Source of the DNA: Apium graveolens
Taxonomy: Eukaryota; Streptophyta; Magnoliopsida; Apiales; Apiaceae
DNA length: 64,000 nt
Assembly: GCF_009905375.1 (NCBI RefSeq)
Contig: NC_133650.1
Coordinates: 142,980,476-143,044,475 of the forward strand
Direction of reading: 5' to 3'
Part shown: in pieces, positions 57,881-64,000 of the stretch
Layout of the letters: each line of letters starts with the position of its first letter
How positions within the stretch are numbered: position 1 is the first letter of the stretch
The notes under the pieces: model-generated
The model's database searches: none
What the model was told of the DNA's origin: nothing
The model's input: the letters and a program-made list of their open reading frames with translations, nothing else
Program-made: the position numbers and the translations under genes

Positions 57881-60851
57881 AACCAGCATAATCTTCTCAA
57901 CCACAATCATCAGCACCTACTACCAAACCAACCTATAGTACTTTCCAAAATGTGCCAGTTGTAAAATCTTCAAGAGCAAAATCTATTCCTCAATCTCCAC
58001 CAAGGAGAAGAAGAAAGATAATTCTGAGGGATGAATCAGATGAAGATGAGCAAGTCCAGGTTCATGCATCAGAACCTGTGACAATAGAAGATGAAAAGGA
58101 AATTTTTCAGAAAGAGGTAACTGCTCAGAAACAGACTGAAGCTGAGGGTTCTGGAATTTTAAAAAGGAAAAGAACTTCAAGTTCTGATACTGCTCAAGCA
58201 ACTCCTCCATCATCCAGAAGATCAAAGAAGAAGATAGTAGGTATGAAAATTACACAAGCTCAATATGAAGAAGCTGAGGATGGGGATCAGGAATCTCTGA
58301 TCTCATCAGAACCAATAGTGATTGAAACTTTGCCACCTCCACCTCAAGCTGAAGACACTGTTCAAGATATAGTGATCACACCTCATGTCTCTCCAATCAA
58401 AGAAACTGTTACAGTTGAAGATTCAGGATTAAGTCCTGAAATTGATATTCACAGGCTGAACATACCAACTGTCTTGTATCTGGAAGCTCCAGCAAAGGAG
58501 ACAACTCCACCTGTTTCTTCACTATATGCTAAAGTTCCTACCACACCAATTCTGGATATGGAAACAGATGAAGTTGTACCAGAATCACCTTCAGTGACAC
58601 ACACTTTAGTACTGTCAGAAGATGATGAGATTCACTCAAGTTCTGGAGACAGTGCTCCAGTAAATGCTCCAATTCTTGGAAAAGAGGCATTGTTAAAATT
58701 TGTTGAAGAAGATGCTCATGTTCCTTGGGAAGAAACTCATAGAGGAGTTGAGTGGACCAAGAAGTGGAATGAATCTGACTTCATTCCCATGCTCAAAAGT
58801 TCTGACAGATCATATTGTAAAAGCTAATGAGTTGTTGACAAATTCTGACTTCGAAGCTCAACTTAAAGTCACAGCTCTTAGTACTAAATCTCTTCAGGGT
58901 CAACACTCCATTACTCATGAAAAGGTTGATAAACTTCTGGAAAAAGCTGATAAGCTGGATATGGAGATCAAGCTAGACAAGAAGAGGTTTATCAGACCTA
59001 TTCAAGAGAAAGTTGAAGCTATTGAGAAAGTTCAAGAAGAGCAGCAGGCCCAACTGGCTGAGGTCCTGCAGAATCAAGCCTCTCAACAAGCACAACTCAA
59101 TGAAATCCAATCTTTAGTGGAATTCTTTCTTTCACTACTCCTATCAGATGATGCCAAAAAGGGGGAGAAGGTAGTTAAGTCCAAATGCTCTACTATTCAA
59201 ACACTGAAGAAGAAGGATGATAAAGAAGATGACCAGGGAAACCCTAGCAAGGGCAAGGGTCAAGGTCATGGCAAGCATGGCAGCAAAGTTTCTTCACAGA
59301 AACTAATTTCTGATTCTAACAAATCTTCTACACAGAAGAATACAAGTTTTGAAGCTGTGAATGCTCAAGTTCTGAAAGCAAGTTCTGATAATCAAAGTCT
59401 GATATCAAGTTCTGATATTCTCATTCAAGGAGGAAGTCAAGACTCTCAGAAGTTTTTATAAACTCTGAAGCTTAAGGGAAGGGAGGCTACTGTCTACTAT
59501 AAGGATCCCAAGATTCAGACACTTGATGAAAAGATTGCTAGAAGATTATTTCTCAAGCATAATCCTGGAATGGATTTAGAGACTCTAAAGGAGGAAGAAG
59601 CTAGATTTGCAGCTGAGAAGACAAATCTTAAATCTAAAGCTTCTAATACAAAAAAACCTCCAAGGCCTAAGGCAAAAGGCATTGTGATCAAGGAAAGGTC
59701 AACTTCTGAGGCTTCAAAGCCCAAGACAAGATCACAAGTTGAAATTGATCCCAAGGAAAAAGGGAAAGGAAAGATTGATGAACCAACAAAGAAACAGGAG
59801 ATGAAGATTCCTCAAATCCTGATGAAACCTGTGTGCAAAATGGTTCAGGTTTTTGATGATACAACTGCAGAAGATGAAACTGTTGAAACTCTGAAAAGAA
59901 AAAAGATAATAGAAGAATCTAAGACAACCTCTGACATAGCTCAAGTTGTTCATAGTGAAGAACAACAAGCTATAGAAGAATCTGTAAATCCTGAACAAGT
60001 CATCAAGACATCAACCTCTGACAGAGCTCAAGTTGATTTGGGCAAGATGACAGTTACTGATAAGAAGAAACTCCTATGGAAAAATGTTAAACCATCAGAT
60101 CCTAAGAAAAGTCAACTGCTATCTGATTTCATGACTGTTGGATTGAAAGCCAGAGAAGCAAGAGACAGAGCTTGATTAGGTTCTGAAGAAGCCAAGATCA
60201 AAACAGGAGTTGAAGTAATTACCAAAGATCCATTCTTATTAACTGACAAACCTCTTGAGGAAGTTACACAGAAACACCTTGACAAGGTTATATCTGTTCA
60301 AGTGGTACTGAATGCTCATGATAAGAGTAATGTCAAAGAAAAGCTGATTCTATTTCTTGAAGATGGAAGAACATACAGAATGTCAGAATCAGATGTGCTG
60401 AACAAATCTCTGAAAGAACTTTAATTATTTTATTATCTTTTGGAGATAAAGTCTGAGATTACCAGAATATGGTCAAATTTCATAATGAAGACCATAAGAA
60501 ATTAAGCCAAAATCTTTAGATCAAGGGTTGCAGAATTTGTTCCAAAGATAGTTGAAGATGATGGAAGTGAAATTCCAATAAAGAAGAATTCTGCTAAACT
60601 TGAAGTTATTCTGAAAGAGAAATGTCTGTGCTATAATGAAGACTCATCTCATCCAAGGGTAATTAGACTTGGTGATTGATTAGAAAGATATCACATCTCA
60701 GCACTTAGGACTGCAATCTACCAGATTGGAAGTCAAGATGAAGAAATGAAGCAAGTCAAGGCTACATTAGCTCAAGTCATGAAAAATGCAGAAGAGAAGC
60801 TGATATCAAACTTTATCAAGAATAATTTTGGATTCAGATTGATTCAGTAAG
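57881..60851 (+). pseudogene. Third ORF (envelope position) of the SIRE element, C-terminal part
   Basis: It continues directly from 49893. Frames: to 58827 with SSRAKSIPQSPPRRRRK, an acidic/Ser/Thr-rich region and SEPIVIETLPPPP; a shift near 58790 to a frame with a long coiled coil (58910-59130, KVDKLLEKADKLDMEIKLDK, EKVQEEQQAQLAEVL) and a Lys/Gly-rich segment. Stops lie at 57889, 59459 and 60173, with a further shift after 60420. Homologous-looking sequence (LEVILKEKCLCYNEDSSHP, LERYHISALRTAIYQIG) goes on to TAA near 60850. Together with the left part it would be over 1,200 residues, mostly disordered and charged, with a coiled coil but no obvious membrane anchor. Function unknown. Confidence 0.68.
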
Positions 60852-60974
60852 ATTGGTAAAAGCTGCAAGGACTGTAAGTTGTAGTTAGTTGTCTAAATAA
60901 ACTCTCATTGCATTTGTACTTAAATGTTTTTGATATCATCAAATCTATTAACTTGTATATTTTTCATAATTTAC

Positions 60975-60988
60975 AAGTTGGGGGAGAT
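60975..60988 (+). promoter_or_regulatory. SIRE-type polypurine tract
   Basis: AAGTTGGGGGAGAT abuts the 3' LTR (TGTTAGATATA at 60989). Confidence 0.85.
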
Positions 60989-61561
60989 TGTTAGATATAT
61001 TTGTGATACCATGTCTAATCTGTTGTGTTTAGTTTCAGAACTTAATATCAGGACTTATTAGGACTTACTGGAAATTAGAACTTACTGAAGTCAGAACTTA
61101 TATCAGAACTTAAGGCCGTCAGGATTTATATTAGGACTTAAGTGCGGGTACTTCAGATAAGGAATGCAGCTGATTTACAGGAGATGATCTGGACTAAAAT
61201 AGAAGATATGCATGAAGAGTTGGACAACTAGAAGACTTATAAAAGGATAATATCTGATTGATATATTTTAGGAGACAGAATTATATTCCATATCAATTAG
61301 AAGATATCTTGTAACTGTGTACTATATAAACACAGCTTATGGTTTCCACTATATGTGTTATCATTCACGAGAACATTATTCATTGTAACCTAGCAGCTCT
61401 TAGTGATATTGTTCATCACTGAGAGAGTAGTTTAACCTACTTTGTAACAGAGCTTATTATATTGAATAAACTTGATTACTGTTACATACTTGTGTTCTAA
61501 ATTGATTTGATTGTATAAACACTATATTCAACCCCCTTCTATAGTTTTGTGTGACCTAACA
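60989..61561 (+). repeat. SIRE-type 3' LTR (573 bp)
   Basis: It matches 41154-41729 apart from about 30 substitutions and a 3-base net length difference near 61197. Followed by AACTA. Confidence 0.93.
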
Positions 61562-61566
61562 AACTA

Positions 61567-62411
61567 TATTTTCATCCAGTGAAGAGGACACCCCTGGTAG
61601 GCCCAAGAAAAACAGAAACAAGAAAAATGATGTCCAGAATAGAGTAAATTATTCTATTATGTTAAAAACATAGGGTACTTGTTTAAAGTGCTCATATTGT
61701 GATCAGTGGGACCACAATTTTAGGACATGTCCATCAAAGGTTCTTCCTCGCCTTTAATTTATTCACATGACTACTTCAATTTTTGTGGTATAAATTGATC
61801 ATATATCTATGTTAATGACAGAAGCTATATATCTATGTTAATGACAGAAGCTGAAGAAGTAAATGTTTAAGCACAAATAGAAGATGGAATGAAGAAAGAC
61901 ATAATGCAGAGTTTGATCAAAAATCCAAGTGTTCATATTGCAAGGAGGAAGGGCACAACTTAAGATCCTGCCCGATAAGGTATGTATATATAATACAAGT
62001 ACTAATTATGAAATCATGTGTATCATATCATCATTATTTACTCATTTTTACAGATCATACTGGGAAACCAAGAGGAAATAAGAACTTGAAAAAAACCATG
62101 GAAAACTCAAAGATTTGTTGGAACTTATACAACAGTCTCAAGATGAAATTTATGCTTAGAATGCTAAAAAAACTACCTCTAAACATATTCACACTTAGAA
62201 TGTTAGGACCATTACTGCTCATATTAAAATATCCAGTGCTCCTAAGTCCTTTCCAAGGATTAATCCGATCTTCACCATTCAAAACTTAGATATCAGAGTA
62301 AGGAAGATGCTCTCCAAAATTCAGGACAATCCGACCGTTGAAACTCTGGGAAACGCAAAAACAAGGCAGCTTACTCAACCAGAAAATTTCTCGCGAAGTT
62401 TTCATCTGTAG
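61567..62411 (+). pseudogene. MULE transposase gene, C-terminal zinc-knuckle exons
   Basis: Directly after the SIRE element: SSSEEDTPGRPKKNRNKKND (61570-61630), the PGRPKK tail typical of MULE transposases, then a zinc knuckle CSYCDQWDHNFRTC (61690) after an in-frame TAG. A second knuckle CSYCKEEGHNLRSC (61932) is followed by a plausible intron (61980-62054, GTATGT...TTTACAG). A last exon, 62055-62411, encodes ELEKNHGKLKDLLELIQQ and ends FSRSFHL with TAG at 62409; three stops interrupt it. A 27-bp tandem duplication (61800-61852) lies between the knuckles. This is the same decayed gene as 40400-41153. Confidence 0.7.
61800..61852. repeat. 27-bp tandem duplication
   Basis: TATATCTATGTTAATGACAG plus AAGC occurs twice in a row, inside the MULE pseudogene. 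Confidence 0.8.
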
Positions 62412-63217
62412 TTCCTGTAACTACCACTTGAAACAAACATATCAAGGCAACTTGTGGGAGTAAAAAAGGAAAAAAACACTAATAATCCTATAGTATTGGG
62501 TTGCCTCCCAAGAAGCACCTTTCTTTTACGTCTTTGGCTAGACATGAAACCAATCTTCTTGCTTGAAAATTTTACACCATAATGTAAAACTCCGCACCAC
62601 ATCTCCAACTGGCCATTTAATTATCTTTCTCGGGACAACATATTTTATAGTAAGTTTCAGCTTTCTCTCTTCATCAAAAGAGTCTTTGATAATATTCTCA
62701 CGCTAGATATGCATACCCAAAAGAATAATAATATCTTGAAAGGTCATCATCCATCCAATGCTTGACTTACGCTTCAATTACGCATATGTAAAACCTCTAA
62801 AAATATTTTTTCTTTGTCAGAAGGTAAATTTGCTGAGATTATGATGGACAAATTTGGAGATGAGATTAAATAAACCTCTTTAGAATGTGAATGCATCTTC
62901 AATTTAATATCAGGTGGTTCTTTGATAGATGTTTTCGAAGGGTTGACTTATGTATATAACACTTCCAATATTTCAAAATAACGCACTATCTCAGCGTCTT
63001 TTGAATTAACCTCCGATAAAATTAGAGGCTCCTCTTCCTTATTTTCATGTATATGATTGAGAATATTCATGTGTTGCTCCAATGGATATTCATATGGAAT
63101 ATGCTCTAATTTATATGAAACTAGAACATCAACAATAGAGTTTGCTGAGGATTCATATACATATCCCTCAAGATTAGATCTTCATTGAAGATAAAAAATT
63201 TATGTCTCGAAAGTAAT

Positions 63218-63553
63218 TTATGTCCGTTGGTGAAGTTCCAAGATAGACTTCTTGATTGATCTATGAATAGTTTGAAGGTTGCACCAAGGGCTGATTGACA
63301 TCAAAGGAAATTGAATATGGATTAGAAGGACATCTGTCATAGGTATGAACATCGGAACAATAAACACACGAACATTGTCATCTCGGCTTCGTGGTGGAAT
63401 CAGTGGTTGCAAAATAGGCATATTTCTTTCCAGACATAAATTCTTTATCATCTCTAACATAGAAGTTATTCTATCTTGCAAGAAAAGAATTTCGTGATTT
63501 CTAGCATCACACTCTTCAACATACATCATATCCATCTCATATAAAGAACACAT
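63218..63553 (-). CDS. Unidentified 111-codon ORF in the leader of the right-edge element
   Basis: It starts MCSLYEMDMMYVEECDARN, with a helical stretch (HEILFLQDRITSMLEMIKNLC) and a Pro-rich PILQPLIPPRSRDD. The frame extends upstream of the ATG to a splice-acceptor-like TTTTTCAG at about 63568-63575. I recognise no family. It could be a small non-structural ORF or a degenerate gag start. Confidence 0.3.
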   Translation of the reverse strand: MCSLYEMDMMYVEECDARNHEILFLQDRITSMLEMIKNLCLERNMPILQPLIPPRSRDDNVRVFIVPMFIPMTDVLLIHIQFPLMSISPWCNLQTIHRSIKKSILELHQRT

Positions 63554-63657
63554 AACTCTATATTTTTGAACCTGAAAAATAACAAGAGTTAGTCACTTAA
63601 AGCACAAAAAATAACACAAAACTGTAAGAAATTAACTTTGAAATAAACACTAAAACA

Positions 63658-63676
63658 ATCCCTGGCAGCGGCGCCA
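63658..63676 (-). promoter_or_regulatory. Primer-binding site, tRNA-Asp type
   Basis: On the minus strand TGGCGCCGCTGCCAGGGAT, six bases after the LTR end. It matches the complement of the tRNA-Asp 3' end more closely at position 8 than the Athila site at 10677 does. Confidence 0.82.
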
Positions 63677-63682
63677 AAAACT

Positions 63683-64000
63683 TGTTGCATTAAATACTGA
63701 TATGCAGGTGTACACAGTCGCAAACATGTAATATAGTAGTAAATACCATATATCATTCCTCAAGGATTGTATGTTTGTGTAAATCACAAATATTTTCCAA
63801 ATATTGGGTTGTGGAACACCAGAATGAGTTTTAATTTTCCTAACTAAACTAATTAATTAACTAACTAATATAATACTAGCAAAAAGAACGGATGAATTCA
63901 GATACGGAAGCTGAGTCAGGATATTATTCCCCCCTAATATATTCATGTTGGTAATAAACAAGTGTAATACTACAACAAGATCATAGTTTAATAACATAAA
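63683..64000 (-). repeat. LTR (partial) of the right-edge element
   Basis: On the plus strand it begins TGTTGCATTAAATACTGATA; the other end lies beyond the window. No protein is encoded in the visible part. Confidence 0.65.

Larger units (their letters stand above)
41154..61561 (+). mobile_element. SIRE/Maximus-type Ty1/copia retrotransposon with a third ORF, nested host of another copia
   Basis: The LTRs 41154-41729 and 60989-61561 (TGTTAGATATA to GACCTAACA) are flanked by AACTA (41149-41153, 61562-61566). The internal region has an initiator tRNA-Met primer site, gag with three zinc knuckles, pol in the copia order PR-IN-RT-RH, a 1.5-kb spacer, a long ORF in the envelope position and a polypurine tract. 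Without the inner copia the element is about 12.4 kb, in the upper size range of this lineage. By eye the LTRs differ at about 30 sites over 573 bp. Many stops and two to three frameshifts inactivate it. Confidence 0.93.
62412..64000 (-). mobile_element. 5' part of a tRNA-Asp-primed LTR retrotransposon (Athila/Tat-like), off the right edge
   Basis: Read on the minus strand: an LTR whose end is at 63683 (...TTTAATGCAACA), a tRNA-Asp-type primer site at 63676-63658, then 1.2 kb of internal sequence, including a phrase CTTGGGAGGCAACCC (about 62503-62517) that also occurs, as GTGGGAGGCAACCC, after the integrase of the Athila in this window (16227). The internal part is too short for gag-pol, so it is deleted or non-autonomous. 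The left boundary is uncertain. Confidence 0.65.

Noticed and set aside
62008..62289. 93-codon ORF overlapping the last MULE exon
   Set aside because: A different frame from the one that continues the zinc-knuckle exon; no family similarity.

Overview
The window is plant nuclear DNA, almost certainly from a eudicot. It carries two intron-rich plant genes (an ASHR1-type SET-domain gene and an MPS1/TTK-type kinase gene) embedded in nested plant retrotransposons: Athila-type Ty3/gypsy, SIRE-type Ty1/copia, a second Ty1/copia, LINE, MULE, pogo-like and Stowaway-like. An asterid such as an Apiales member is my guess; the sequence does not prove it. Nothing bacterial is present and I see no RNA gene or CRISPR array.

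Layout. 1-8.4 kb: the last 11 exons of ASHR1 (+ strand, 5' exons off the left edge), with an old LINE fragment in the first visible intron and a MITE in a later one. 8.9-24.3 kb: one 5'-truncated LINE (- strand, 12-bp target duplication), split by a 10.4-kb Athila element (9220-19584, TSD CACAC) and by a 1.56-kb solo LTR (21151-22706). 24.5-29.4 kb: an element with Stowaway-like ends that encloses a fragment of an OSBP-related (ORP) PH domain and is split by a 3.7-kb solo LTR (24771-28470). 29.9-37.4 kb: a complete six-exon MPS1 kinase gene (- strand) with a pogo-like transposon and a local duplication in its introns. 39-40.3 kb: a solo copia LTR with internal repeats. 40.3-62.4 kb: a decayed MULE transposase gene split by a 20.4-kb SIRE-type element (41154-61561, TSD AACTA), which is itself split inside its third, envelope-position ORF by a second copia element (49894-57875, TSD TTTCC). 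62.5-64 kb: the 5' part of another tRNA-Asp-primed LTR element on the - strand, running off the right edge.

All retroelement reading frames are broken, mostly by stops of the kind C-to-T decay gives (CAA to TAA, CGA to TGA, TGG to TAG or TGA) plus a few frameshifts, so no element here looks autonomous. LTR pairs compared by eye give about 1.6-1.7% difference for the Athila and the inner copia and about 5% for the outer SIRE element, agreeing with the nesting order. The two host genes keep open frames and matching splice phases across every intron and look functional.

The least ordinary features are: a 98-codon ORF with its own TATA box in the envelope position of the Athila; GC-rich palindromic arrays shared by the Athila LTRs and its 3' internal region; palindrome and CCACAGCCG repeat arrays in the copia leader; TATCGATAAG-type repeats in a solo LTR; and the ORP gene fragment between Stowaway-like ends.
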